This document shows, piece after piece, positions 26,016 to 34,448 of a stretch of 64,000 nt of DNA; the first letter of the stretch is position 1, and every line of letters begins with the position of its first letter. The notes below the pieces were generated by a model. The model was not told where the DNA came from and searched no databases. It saw only the letters and a list, made by a program, of their open reading frames with translations. The position numbers and the translations under genes are program-made. Source of the DNA: Pseudomonas fluorescens (GTDB taxonomy: Bacteria > Pseudomonadota > Gammaproteobacteria > Pseudomonadales > Pseudomonadaceae); assembly GCF_018614775.1 (NCBI RefSeq), contig NZ_JAGGOF010000011.1:5072-69071 (forward strand), given 5' to 3'.

Positions 26016-27484
26016 GCGCGTCGCAGACCGTCTTGCCCTTTGGGTTCGCCAGGCGCTTCGGCGTGCTGCTGGAGGGCGCGGGGCCGATCTTGAGCCTGGT
26101 GATGCGCCGCGATGCGCCGCTGACCGCGATCGCGGAGGTACGGCGCCTGTGTGGTCGGGAATTGTCGATTGAGGTGGTGGAACCGGCACCGTTCGCGGCG
26201 CGCCTGGCCAGTGTCTATCGCCAGGGCCAGAGCGCTGCCGAGCAGGTCGCCCAGGGCCTGGACGAGGAACTGGACCTGCTCAGCCTGGCCGATCAGGTGC
26301 CGCAGACCACTGACCTGCTGGAACAGCAGGGCGACGCGCCGATCATCCGGCTGATCAACGCCCTGCTCAGCGAGGCGGTCCGTGAACACGCATCCGACGT
26401 GCACCTGGAAACCTTCGAGCAGTACCTGTCGGTGCGCATGCGCATCGACGGCCAGTTGCAGGAAATGTTGCGTCCGCGTCGGGAGCTGGCGAACCTGCTG
26501 GTGTCGCGGATCAAGGTCATGGCCCGCCTGGACATCGCCGAGAAGCGCGTGCCCCAGGATGGGCGAATCGCCTTGCGCCTGGCCGGGCACGAAGTCGATG
26601 TGCGGGTCTCGACCCTGCCATCGGCCCACGGTGAGCGCGTAGTGTTGCGCTTGCTCGACAAGCAGGCCGGGCGCCTGGATTTGCAGCGCCTGGGCCTGCC
26701 CGACGATACCCTGGCCGGCCTGCGCCAGCTGCTCGGCAAACCCCACGGTATCGTGTTGGTCACCGGGCCCACCGGTTCAGGCAAAACCACCAGCCTGTAC
26801 GCGGCGTTGAGCAGCCTCAACGACCAGAGCCGCAACATCCTCACCGTCGAGGATCCGATCGAATATCACCTGCCGGGCATCGGGCAGATGCCGGTCAATC
26901 CGAAGGTCGACATGACCTTTGCCCGTGGCCTGCGGGCGATCTTGCGCCAGGACCCGGACGTGGTGATGGTCGGCGAAATACGTGACCGCGAGACTGCCGA
27001 AATAGCGGTCCAGGCGTCCCTGACCGGGCACCTGGTGCTCTCGACCCTGCACACCAACAGCGCCGTCGGTGCGGTCACCCGACTGGTGGACATGGGGGTG
27101 GACGCCTACCTGCTGGCGTCGTCCCTGGCCGGCATCGTTGCCCAACGGCTGCTGCGCCGGCTCTGCCCGTCCTGCAAGACGCCTTATGTCGCTGACGCCG
27201 CCACCTGCCGGCGCCTGGGGCTGCAGGTCGATGCCGCGCCACGGTTGTTCAAGGCCCGGGGTTGCGATCAATGCCAGAAAGGTTATCGCGGGCGTTTCGG
27301 CATCTATGAGCTGGTCGCGGTCAGCCCCGCGTTGTCCCAGCTGATTCATCAGGGGGCCACCGAGCAGGCGTTGGCCGGTGAGGCGCGCAACACCTCTCGC
27401 AGCTTGTTTCAGGACGGACGCCAACGGGTGCTGGACGGCCTGACCAGCGTTGATGAACTGCTGCGCATCACTCAGGAGCATTAA
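26012..27484 (+). CDS. gspE: Type II secretion ATPase GspE
   Basis: 490 residues, the cytoplasmic motor. N1E/N2E domains (about 1-140) contact GspL. The RecA-like domain has Walker A GPTGSGKT near residue 252, the Asp box and Walker B ending VGEIRDRETAE. A zinc motif CPSC...CDQC lies near residues 385-418. The GTG start overlaps the gspD stop. Confidence 0.93.
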   Translation: MSASQTVLPFGFARRFGVLLEGAGPILSLVMRRDAPLTAIAEVRRLCGRELSIEVVEPAPFAARLASVYRQGQSAAEQVAQGLDEELDLLSLADQVPQTTDLLEQQGDAPIIRLINALLSEAVREHASDVHLETFEQYLSVRMRIDGQLQEMLRPRRELANLLVSRIKVMARLDIAEKRVPQDGRIALRLAGHEVDVRVSTLPSAHGERVVLRLLDKQAGRLDLQRLGLPDDTLAGLRQLLGKPHGIVLVTGPTGSGKTTSLYAALSSLNDQSRNILTVEDPIEYHLPGIGQMPVNPKVDMTFARGLRAILRQDPDVVMVGEIRDRETAEIAVQASLTGHLVLSTLHTNSAVGAVTRLVDMGVDAYLLASSLAGIVAQRLLRRLCPSCKTPYVADAATCRRLGLQVDAAPRLFKARGCDQCQKGYRGRFGIYELVAVSPALSQLIHQGATEQALAGEARNTSRSLFQDGRQRVLDGLTSVDELLRITQEH

Positions 27485-27488
27485 CACG

Positions 27489-28697
27489 ATGCCGACCTTC
27501 GACTATCGGGCCGAAGATGCCCAGGGCCGGCGCTGCAAGGGCCGGGTGGAAGCCGACAGCGCCCGTCAGGCCCGCCAGTTGTTGCGCGAACGCGGTTTGC
27601 TGCCTTGGGAACTGCATGAAGGCGGGACCCCGCGCACGTTGAGAACCAGCTATGGCGCAGGTCGGTTGAGCCCGGCCGAGCTGGCCTTGCTGACGCTGCA
27701 ACTGTCCACGCTGATCCAGGCCGGCCTGCCCCTGGAAGAGTCGTTGGCGGCGGTGGCGCAACAGAGCCAGAAGCGCCGCGTCATCCAGTTGTTGTCGGCG
27801 GTGCGCAGCCGGGTGCTGGAAGGGCATGCGCTGGCGACGGCCCTGCGGGCATTTCCCCAGGCGTTTCCCGAACTGTTCTGCGCCACGGTGGCGGCGGGCG
27901 AACAATCCGGTCACCTGGGCCAGGTGTTGGAGCAATTGGCGGCCTACACCCAGGCGCGCCAGGCGTCGCGCCAGCGTATTCAACTGGCGTTGGTGTACCC
28001 GCTGATCCTGCTGCTGGCCTGCGTTGCGATTGTCGCGTTCCTGTTGGGCTACGTGGTGCCGGACGTGGTGAAGATTTTCATCGACAGCGGCCAACCGTTG
28101 CCTTGGCTGACCCAGGCACTGATCGCCGTGAGCGACGGCTTGCGCCGCCACGGCGTGCTGATGCTCACGGCGTTGGCCGGACTGCTCGGGCTGTGGCGTT
28201 GGAGCCTGCGCCGAGCCGCGTGGCGCCTGCGCTGGCATCGCTTGTTACTTCGGCTGCCGCTGTTGGGCGAGGTGTTGCGGGCCATGGAAGCGGCCCGATT
28301 TGCCAGCACCCTGGCGATCCTGAGCAAAAGTGCAGTGCCGCTGGTAGAGGCCCTGCACATCGCCGCGCAAGTGATCGGCAACCTGCCGATTCGCGCCCGC
28401 ATGGCCGACGTCGCCCGCTCGGTGCGCGAGGGCGGGACCCTGACCCGCGGCCTGGAGCAAGGCGGTGATATCCCACCGCTGATGCTGCACATGATCGCCA
28501 GCGGCGAGCGCGCCGGCGAACTCGACAGCATGCTCGCCCGCGCCGCCGAGCAACAGGAGGCCAGCCTCGCAGCGCGCATTGCCCTGGTGGTGGGCCTTTT
28601 CGAACCGGCCATGCTGGTGCTGATGGGCGGCGTCGTGCTGCTGATTGTCATGGCCATCCTCCTGCCTATCTTGAGCCTCAACCAATTGGTGAACTGA
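27489..28697 (+). CDS. gspF: Type II secretion inner-membrane platform protein GspF
   Basis: 402 residues in two tandem GspF domains (about 70-195 and 270-395), each ending in a membrane helix or hairpin. The N-terminus (MPTFDYRAEDAQGRR) is typical. The ATG at 27489 follows the gspE stop by 4 bases; a longer frame starting inside gspE is not credible. Confidence 0.92.
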   Translation: MPTFDYRAEDAQGRRCKGRVEADSARQARQLLRERGLLPWELHEGGTPRTLRTSYGAGRLSPAELALLTLQLSTLIQAGLPLEESLAAVAQQSQKRRVIQLLSAVRSRVLEGHALATALRAFPQAFPELFCATVAAGEQSGHLGQVLEQLAAYTQARQASRQRIQLALVYPLILLLACVAIVAFLLGYVVPDVVKIFIDSGQPLPWLTQALIAVSDGLRRHGVLMLTALAGLLGLWRWSLRRAAWRLRWHRLLLRLPLLGEVLRAMEAARFASTLAILSKSAVPLVEALHIAAQVIGNLPIRARMADVARSVREGGTLTRGLEQGGDIPPLMLHMIASGERAGELDSMLARAAEQQEASLAARIALVVGLFEPAMLVLMGGVVLLIVMAILLPILSLNQLVN

Positions 28698-28700
28698 CCC

Positions 28701-29156
28701 ATGAACCCTCGAAACAACCGACCTGCACCTCTTCAACGCGGCTTTACCCTGATCGAAATCATGGTGGTGGTGGTCATCATCGGCGTCTTGGGCGCTATCG
28801 TGGTGCCGCAGTTCATGAGCCGCCCGGACCAAGCCAAGGCCACGGCCGCCCGCACCGACATCCAGGCCATTGCCACGGCGCTGGAAATGTACCGACTCGA
28901 CAACGTTCACTACCCTTCGACCCAGCAAGGCCTGGAGGCGCTGAGCAAGCGTCCGACCGGTACGCCCTCGGCGAGAAACTGGAACCCACAGGGGTACCTG
29001 AAGAGCCCGCCGGTCGACCCCTGGGGCACGCCCTACCAGTATCTCAATCCTGGCCTCCGATCAATCGATGGCAGTTATGACCTGTACTCGTTGGGCGCCG
29101 ATGGCGCGCCAGGTGGCGATGGAATGGCAGCTGATATCGGCAATTGGGCTGAGTGA
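28701..29156 (+). CDS. gspG: Type II secretion major pseudopilin GspG
   Basis: 151 residues. A basic leader is cut before the Phe of GFTLIEIMVV by a prepilin peptidase (Glu5 of the mature protein present). The globular end has the calcium-site and GspG signature DPWGTPYQY and YDLYSLGADG. It should form the bulk of the pseudopilus. No prepilin peptidase is in this cluster. Confidence 0.94.
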   Translation: MNPRNNRPAPLQRGFTLIEIMVVVVIIGVLGAIVVPQFMSRPDQAKATAARTDIQAIATALEMYRLDNVHYPSTQQGLEALSKRPTGTPSARNWNPQGYLKSPPVDPWGTPYQYLNPGLRSIDGSYDLYSLGADGAPGGDGMAADIGNWAE

Positions 29157-29158
29157 GC

Positions 29159-29626
29159 ATGGGTCGTCGTTGCCGCGGTTTTACCCTGCTGGAACTGATG
29201 GTGGTCATCGTCCTGATCGGGATGGTCGCCGGCATGGTCAGTTTCGCCATCGGCCCGAGCCCGACCCGCGAGGCCCGCCAGAACGCCCGGGACTTCATCG
29301 CGGTGGTGCAACAGCTGCGCGAACGGGCGGTGCTGGACGGCCAGGAATTCGCGCTGCGCATACACCCGCGCGGTTATCAGGCCTTGCGGCTCGATGCCCA
29401 GGGCTGGACAGCCGTATCGGCGTTGCAGCGGTTGCCGGACAACCTGACGCTTGGCCTGGAGCAGGACGGCCATGCGGCGACCCTCGATGACACGCAAGGC
29501 GTACCGCAATTGCTGATGCTCAGCAGTGATGAGATCAGCCCGTTCAGGTTGTTCATCCGGGCTGCCGGCCAGCACCTTGTGCAGGTGTCCAGTGATGGCC
29601 TGACGGAGCCGACGATCGATGAGTAA
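29159..29626 (+). CDS. gspH: Type II secretion minor pseudopilin GspH
   Basis: 155 residues. Prepilin motif RGFTLLELMVVIVLIG at the start, then a beta-rich globular domain of the GspH/FimT type. The ATG at 29159 or an in-frame GTG at 29153 overlapping the gspG stop are both possible. It overlaps gspI by 8 bases. Confidence 0.85.
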   Translation: MGRRCRGFTLLELMVVIVLIGMVAGMVSFAIGPSPTREARQNARDFIAVVQQLRERAVLDGQEFALRIHPRGYQALRLDAQGWTAVSALQRLPDNLTLGLEQDGHAATLDDTQGVPQLLMLSSDEISPFRLFIRAAGQHLVQVSSDGLTEPTIDE

Positions 29627-30005
29627 TGCTCGCCGCCTGGCCGCTGGTTGCCAAGGGTTCACGCTGCTGGAAGTCATGGTCGCCCTGGCGATTTTTGCGA
29701 CGGTGGCGGCGGCGGTGCTCTCGGCCAGCCAATTCGTGCTCAAGCAGAGTGCCGGGCTGGAGGAACGTCTGTTCGGCGCCTGGCTGGCGGACAATCAAAT
29801 GAGCGAACTGCGTCTGCAACCGGCTCCGGCGCCAGGGCACCTGCGGCTGCCCCAGCGCCTGGATCGCCGCGACTGGACGCTGCAACAGCGCATCGCCCCA
29901 GCCCGTGACCCGCGCCTGCTCCAGGTCGAGATCCAGGTCAGCCGGACCGGTAACCCGGCGGTCGTGTACCGCACCACCGGATGGATCCGCCAGCGTGATG
30001 AATAG
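29619..30005 (+). CDS. gspI: Type II secretion minor pseudopilin GspI
   Basis: 128 residues. Prepilin motif QGFTLLEVMVALAIFA, with the MVALAIF run typical of GspI, then a short globular domain. With GspJ and GspK it forms the tip complex of the pseudopilus. It overlaps gspJ by 8 bases. Confidence 0.88.
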   Translation: MSNARRLAAGCQGFTLLEVMVALAIFATVAAAVLSASQFVLKQSAGLEERLFGAWLADNQMSELRLQPAPAPGHLRLPQRLDRRDWTLQQRIAPARDPRLLQVEIQVSRTGNPAVVYRTTGWIRQRDE

Positions 30006-30531
30006 ACAGTCGGGCTTCACCCTGTTGGAGCTGGTCATCGCCATCGCCATTTTTGCCTTGCTCGGCCTCGCCAGTTGGCGCCTGTTCGACGGCGTCGTGC
30101 GCACACAGCAAGGAGCCGGCCATCACGAGCGGGAAATCAGGGCCTTGCAGCGTGCCATAGGGATGATCGAACGCGATGCCTGGCAGGCCGTCATCGGTTC
30201 AATCGTGCTCGCCCCGGCAGGCCTGCAGTTGCAGCGCAGCCATTGGCGCAATCCATTGGACCAGCCGCGCAGCGAGCGACAGGCGGTGAGTTATCGACTC
30301 GACGGGGCAGCGTTGTGGCGCGACAGTCGCGGTGAAGGAACAACCCTCGTGCAGCAGCAGAAACTGCTGGATGGGGTGCACAGTTTGAGTTGGCGGGTGT
30401 TCGACCCACAGCGCGGTTGGCGCAGTGAAACTGCCGGCGACCCCACGCCGCTGGCGCTGGAGTTGCAGCTGTCGGTGGGGCGTTTTGAGCAGGTCCGTCG
30501 CGTGCTGCTGTTGCCAGGAGCGTTGCCATGA
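29998..30531 (+). CDS. gspJ: Type II secretion minor pseudopilin GspJ
   Basis: 177 residues. Prepilin motif SGFTLLELVIAIAIFA at the N-terminus. The globular domain has the GspJ-like LQRAIGMIERDAWQ helix and the VSYRLDGAALWR segment. The ATG at 29998 is chosen; a longer frame begins inside gspI and is not supported. Overlaps gspK by 4 bases. Confidence 0.88.
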   Translation: MNRQSGFTLLELVIAIAIFALLGLASWRLFDGVVRTQQGAGHHEREIRALQRAIGMIERDAWQAVIGSIVLAPAGLQLQRSHWRNPLDQPRSERQAVSYRLDGAALWRDSRGEGTTLVQQQKLLDGVHSLSWRVFDPQRGWRSETAGDPTPLALELQLSVGRFEQVRRVLLLPGALP

Positions 30532-31373
30532 ATCGGCAACGGGGCGTGGCGCTGATCAGCGTGCTGCTGGTCTTGAGCCTGGCACTGCTGCTGATCGGCG
30601 GCCTGCTGCGCAGTCATCGGCTGTTATTGCACAGCAGCGCGCAGCAGTTGCAACAGGTGCAGTTGCGTCAATTGGGGCTGGCCGGTGAAGCCTGGGCGCA
30701 AGCGGTGCTGGAAGGCAGCGCGATAGCGCCGTCCGGGCCGGTTGACCTGAGTCAGGACTGGGCCCGGTCCGCACCTGCGTTGACGCTGGATGACGCCGAG
30801 CTGCACATCGATATCGAGGATTTGTCCGCGCGCCTGAACCTTACCGCGCTGCTGGCCCAGGGGCAGGTCGATCAAGTTACCCTCGGTCGATGGGCACGAT
30901 TGCTTGCCCTGTTGGATCTACCGGCGTTCTCGTTACCCCAGGTCGGGGTGGTGCAGGAGTTGAGTCAACTGCGCCTGTTGCCCGGCCTCGACGGCCCGAC
31001 ATTGCTCCGCCTGGAACCTTGGGTGGTGTTATTGCCCAAGGAGGCCCGGTTGAACATCAACACCGCGCCTGCGCTATTGCTGATGACCCTGGATGGCATG
31101 GAGGCCGGACCTGCCCAGGCCGTGGTCAACCAGCGCCGGGAAACGCCCTACGCCAGCGTGCAGGCGTTTACCGGTGACCCATTGGTGGCCGGATTGGGCC
31201 TTAGCAGCCATGGGTTGGGCACGACCAGCCGCTGGTTCCGCATCACCGTGAGCGTAACGCGCGCGGGCAGCCGTCTGCACCTGGCCTCGGACATCGAGCG
31301 CGATGCCGCTACCGGACGCTGGACTGTGCGTCAGCGTCGTTTCCTTCCCCTCAGCCCCAGCGAGCTCCCTTGA
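30528..31373 (+). CDS. gspK: Type II secretion minor pseudopilin GspK
   Basis: 281 residues. Leader cut before Val in RGVALISVLLVL; like other GspK proteins it lacks the Glu at mature position 5 and caps the tip. The globular part includes two SAM-like helical domains and the segment LNINTAPALLL, a family hallmark. Overlaps gspL by one base (TGATG). Confidence 0.9.
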   Translation: MNRQRGVALISVLLVLSLALLLIGGLLRSHRLLLHSSAQQLQQVQLRQLGLAGEAWAQAVLEGSAIAPSGPVDLSQDWARSAPALTLDDAELHIDIEDLSARLNLTALLAQGQVDQVTLGRWARLLALLDLPAFSLPQVGVVQELSQLRLLPGLDGPTLLRLEPWVVLLPKEARLNINTAPALLLMTLDGMEAGPAQAVVNQRRETPYASVQAFTGDPLVAGLGLSSHGLGTTSRWFRITVSVTRAGSRLHLASDIERDAATGRWTVRQRRFLPLSPSELP

Positions 31374-32476
31374 TGAAAACCTGGCTTTACCTGACAGCCG
31401 AGGGCCTGGGCGTGCCTTGCGCCAGTTGGCCCTGCTGTGTGTGGTCGCCGACCGGCGAGCGTCGCTATCTGCCCTTGCACGAAGCGGCTCGCGAATTGAA
31501 CGGACATGTCGTCGACGTGCTGTTGCCGATGGAAATATGCAGCTGGGTGCGCAGCGATCCATGGCCGTCGCGACGCCAGCCGCGCCCCCAGGCGTTGGCA
31601 TTTGCCATCGAAGAACAATTGAGTGAGAACCTTGAAACCTTGCACATCGCCGTGGGCGCGCGGGACCGTCAGCAGCGTTATCCGCTGCTGGTGACTCAGC
31701 GAGCGCGGTTCCAGGCGCTGCTGGCGCTGCTCGACGCACAGGGCATCGAGGTGGGTGCGGTGCATGTCGATGCCGACCTGCTGGCCGGTGACCAGGCATT
31801 TGGCGTGCGCTGGTTTGGCCGCTGGCTGTTGGGCGGGGCGCTGGCGGCGCGGGTGTCGTTGTCGGTCCAGGCCCTGGCAGCGCTCAAACCGGACCTGCCC
31901 GAGGACATTCATTGGCTGGACGAAGCGCGTGATCGTCCGGGCATCGATGAATGGTTGCTGGGCACCGGCGGCCATCCCATCGATCTGTTGCAGGGCGAAT
32001 TTCGTCGCCGCCGCCAGCGGCTGCCATGGCGCGGCGCGGCGGCTGCGCTGCTCGGCGTGTGCGTGCTGAGCTGGGCGTTCAGCGAAGCGCGCGTACGCTT
32101 TCTGGAAAGCCAGACACGGCATCTGTACACCCAGAACGAGCAGCGCTTCAGGTCGCTGTATCCCGGACAAAGCCGCATCGTCGACCTGGCGGCGCAGTTC
32201 CAGGCCATGCAGGGCCGCAGCGGCCAAAGCCAGGACACACAGGTCGCTCGCCTGGTCCATCTGACGGAGCAGGTCATCGGCGCCAGCAACGTCGAGGCGC
32301 AACGTATCGACTTTCGCGAAGGCGAGGGCTGGAAGATCCAGCTGACCGCCAACAGCTTTGTCGAACTTGAACAACTGCGTGAGCGCGGCCGGCAAATCGG
32401 ACTGCCCCTGACCCTGGGCAGCGCCAGCAAACAAGACAATCGGGTGCGGGCCATCCTGACGCTGGAGAACGGTTGA
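31373..32476 (+). CDS. gspL: Type II secretion protein GspL
   Basis: 367 residues. The cytoplasmic actin-like domain (about 1-210) binds GspE; one membrane helix (about 222-240, AAAALLGVCVLSWAF); then a periplasmic ferredoxin-like domain that pairs with GspM. The ATG at 31373 is chosen over a TTG one codon upstream. Overlaps gspM by one base. Confidence 0.88.
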   Translation: MKTWLYLTAEGLGVPCASWPCCVWSPTGERRYLPLHEAARELNGHVVDVLLPMEICSWVRSDPWPSRRQPRPQALAFAIEEQLSENLETLHIAVGARDRQQRYPLLVTQRARFQALLALLDAQGIEVGAVHVDADLLAGDQAFGVRWFGRWLLGGALAARVSLSVQALAALKPDLPEDIHWLDEARDRPGIDEWLLGTGGHPIDLLQGEFRRRRQRLPWRGAAAALLGVCVLSWAFSEARVRFLESQTRHLYTQNEQRFRSLYPGQSRIVDLAAQFQAMQGRSGQSQDTQVARLVHLTEQVIGASNVEAQRIDFREGEGWKIQLTANSFVELEQLRERGRQIGLPLTLGSASKQDNRVRAILTLENG

Positions 32477-32931
32477 TGAACCTCAAGGGATGGCTGAGGC
32501 TGAAGCAGGCCTGGGAAGGACTATCGCGCCGTGAGCAGGGGCTGCTGCTGGGGCTTGCCGGGGTGATGCTGGTGTTCGTGGGCTACACCTCGATCTGGCA
32601 ACCCACGCGGCAACGGCTCGAAGTCGCCGAGCGACACTATCGCCAACAGGTTGAATTGAACGTGCGGATCCAGCGCGCCGAGCCGGGCCGGGATACAAGC
32701 AGCGCCGCTCGACCCCTTTCGGTGCGAGTCAACGACAGCGCAACGGCGGCGGGGTTGGACATCGTCGAGATGGAAGTCGATGGCAATTCGTTGCGAGTCA
32801 CCGTCACGGGCGATGCCAACCCGTTGCTCCAGTGGCTGGATCAACACGAGCGGGCCGGCGCGGTGTTGCAAGCGCTGACCCTGGAAGCGCGGGACGGGTT
32901 GTTGGAGGCGCGGGTAGTATTGCGCCAATGA
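32476..32931 (+). CDS. gspM: Type II secretion protein GspM
   Basis: 151 residues: cytoplasmic N-terminus, one membrane helix (about 22-40, GLLLGLAGVMLVFVG), then a coiled coil and a small periplasmic domain. Partner of GspL. It is the last gene of the operon: no gspN, gspO (prepilin peptidase) or pilotin gene follows, so those functions must come from elsewhere, for example PilD. Confidence 0.85.
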   Translation: MNLKGWLRLKQAWEGLSRREQGLLLGLAGVMLVFVGYTSIWQPTRQRLEVAERHYRQQVELNVRIQRAEPGRDTSSAARPLSVRVNDSATAAGLDIVEMEVDGNSLRVTVTGDANPLLQWLDQHERAGAVLQALTLEARDGLLEARVVLRQ

Positions 32932-32949
32932 AGGGCCGTACATGGAACC

Positions 32950-33024
32950 TGTGGGAGCAAGGCTTGCCCACGATGAAGGTGATGAGGTCTCGATCGCTCC
33001 CACGCAGAGCGTGGAAACGATCGA
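32950..33024. repeat. REP sequence plus CGTTCCCACGC-family palindrome
   Basis: TGTGGGAGCAAGGCTTGCCC at 32950-32969 is a REP half. At 32989-33024 CGATCGCTCCCACGC / GCGTGGAAACGATCG is a diverged copy of the palindrome at 2692-2737. Both lie between the convergent gspM and MFS genes and may serve as a terminator. Confidence 0.7.
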
Positions 33025-33049
33025 TGGGGTTGCTCCTGACAATCGCGGC

Positions 33050-34327
33050 CTAAACCGGCAGGTTCCCAGGCAGCACCGGCAACTTCGCCAGTTTCACCGC
33101 CACCCCCAGTGCCACCAGCAACAACGCGCCGATGAACAGGCCGATGCCGTTCCAGCCGCCCAGGTGCCACGCCACGCCGCCCGCCGTGCCTGCCACACTC
33201 GATCCAGCGTAATAGCTGAACAGATAAAGCGACGATGCCTGGCCCTTGGCAGTGAGGGCGCGGCGGCCGATCCAACTGCTGGCGACCGAGTGGGCGCCGA
33301 AGAAGCCGAAGGTGAACACCAGCATGCCCGGGATCACCAGCACCAGCGGCGTGGCCATGGTCAGGGCGAGGCCGGCGAGCATCAGCGCAATGGTGGCCCA
33401 GAGCATCCTGCGCCGCCCGAGCTTGTCCGCCAGCGCGCCGACTTTTGCCGAACTGTAGATGCCCGACAGGTACACCACCGACAGCAGTCCGACAACGGCC
33501 TGATCCAGATGATAGGGCTCGGCCAGCAGGCGGTAGCCGATGTAGTTGAACAAGGTCACGAACGCGCCCATCAGGACGAAGGCTTCAAGAAACAACAGCG
33601 GCAAGCCGGCATCGCGAAAGTGCAGGGTGAAGCCGTCCAGCAAGTTGCGCGGGTTCAGCGAGCGTGGCCGGAAGTTGCGCGACTCGGGCAGGATCCGCCA
33701 GAACACCGCTGCCGCGATCAGGGCCAGGCCACCAATGACCAGCATTGCGGTGTGCCAGCTGACAAAGTCGATCAGCACGCCGGTGATCAGGCGTCCGCAC
33801 ATGCCACCGATGGCGTTGCCGGCTATGTACAGGCCCATCGCCAGGCCGATGTGCTTGGGATGAATCTCTTCGCTCAGGTACGTCATGGCGACCGCCGCCA
33901 ACCCGCTCAACGACAGCCCCACCAGGGCGCGCAAGAACAGCACGCCGTGCCAGGTTGGCATCATTGCACTGGCCACCGTGCACAGGGCAGCGGCGAACAG
34001 TGCCGCGACCATCACCGGCTTGCGGCCGATGCGGTCGGAAATCGGCCCGGTGATCAGCAGGCCGATGGCGAGCAGGCCGGTTGCCACCGACAGGATCAGG
34101 CTGCTCTGCGCCGCGTTGACGGAAAACTCCCTGGACAACAGCGGCATCATCGGCTGCACGCAATACAGCAGGGCGAACGTCGCAAAGCCGCCGCAGAACA
34201 ACGCCAGTACCGTACGCATGAACATCGGCGTGCCTTTCTCGATGTACACGTCCTTCAGTTGGGCGACGGCATCATCCTGTAGGCGGGGTGGGATTTCATG
34301 GGCCAGTGGTGCGACAGCAGTTTTCAC
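33050..34327 (-). CDS. MFS transporter, YnfM-like drug exporter family
   Basis: 425 residues with about 12 membrane helices and the MFS motif ISDRIGRKPVM between helices 2 and 3. A GTG start at 34327 is chosen: it has GAGG seven bases upstream and gives MKTAVAPLAHE. It is divergent from a LysR gene with a 121-base gap, the same arrangement as E. coli ynfM/ynfL, which suggests that the regulator controls the pump. The substrate cannot be told from sequence. Confidence 0.82.
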   Translation of the reverse strand: MKTAVAPLAHEIPPRLQDDAVAQLKDVYIEKGTPMFMRTVLALFCGGFATFALLYCVQPMMPLLSREFSVNAAQSSLILSVATGLLAIGLLITGPISDRIGRKPVMVAALFAAALCTVASAMMPTWHGVLFLRALVGLSLSGLAAVAMTYLSEEIHPKHIGLAMGLYIAGNAIGGMCGRLITGVLIDFVSWHTAMLVIGGLALIAAAVFWRILPESRNFRPRSLNPRNLLDGFTLHFRDAGLPLLFLEAFVLMGAFVTLFNYIGYRLLAEPYHLDQAVVGLLSVVYLSGIYSSAKVGALADKLGRRRMLWATIALMLAGLALTMATPLVLVIPGMLVFTFGFFGAHSVASSWIGRRALTAKGQASSLYLFSYYAGSSVAGTAGGVAWHLGGWNGIGLFIGALLLVALGVAVKLAKLPVLPGNLPV

Positions 34328-34370
34328 GATGGACCTCGCAAGGGCACGATCAGGCAGGCAGTGAAAAAAA

Positions 34371-34390
34371 GCATATAGCCGGCTAATGTT
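34371..34390. promoter_or_regulatory. Candidate LysR operator between MFS and lysR genes
   Basis: The perfect palindrome TAGCCGGCTA (34376-34385) lies within CAT...ATG outer arms, about midway in the divergent gap. This is where a LysR-type protein would be expected to bind. No binding data. Confidence 0.35.
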
Positions 34391-34448
34391 TCTATCCAAT
34401 ATATTGTTCGACCTGTTTAAGACGTTCTACGACTTATTGGATTGCCCC

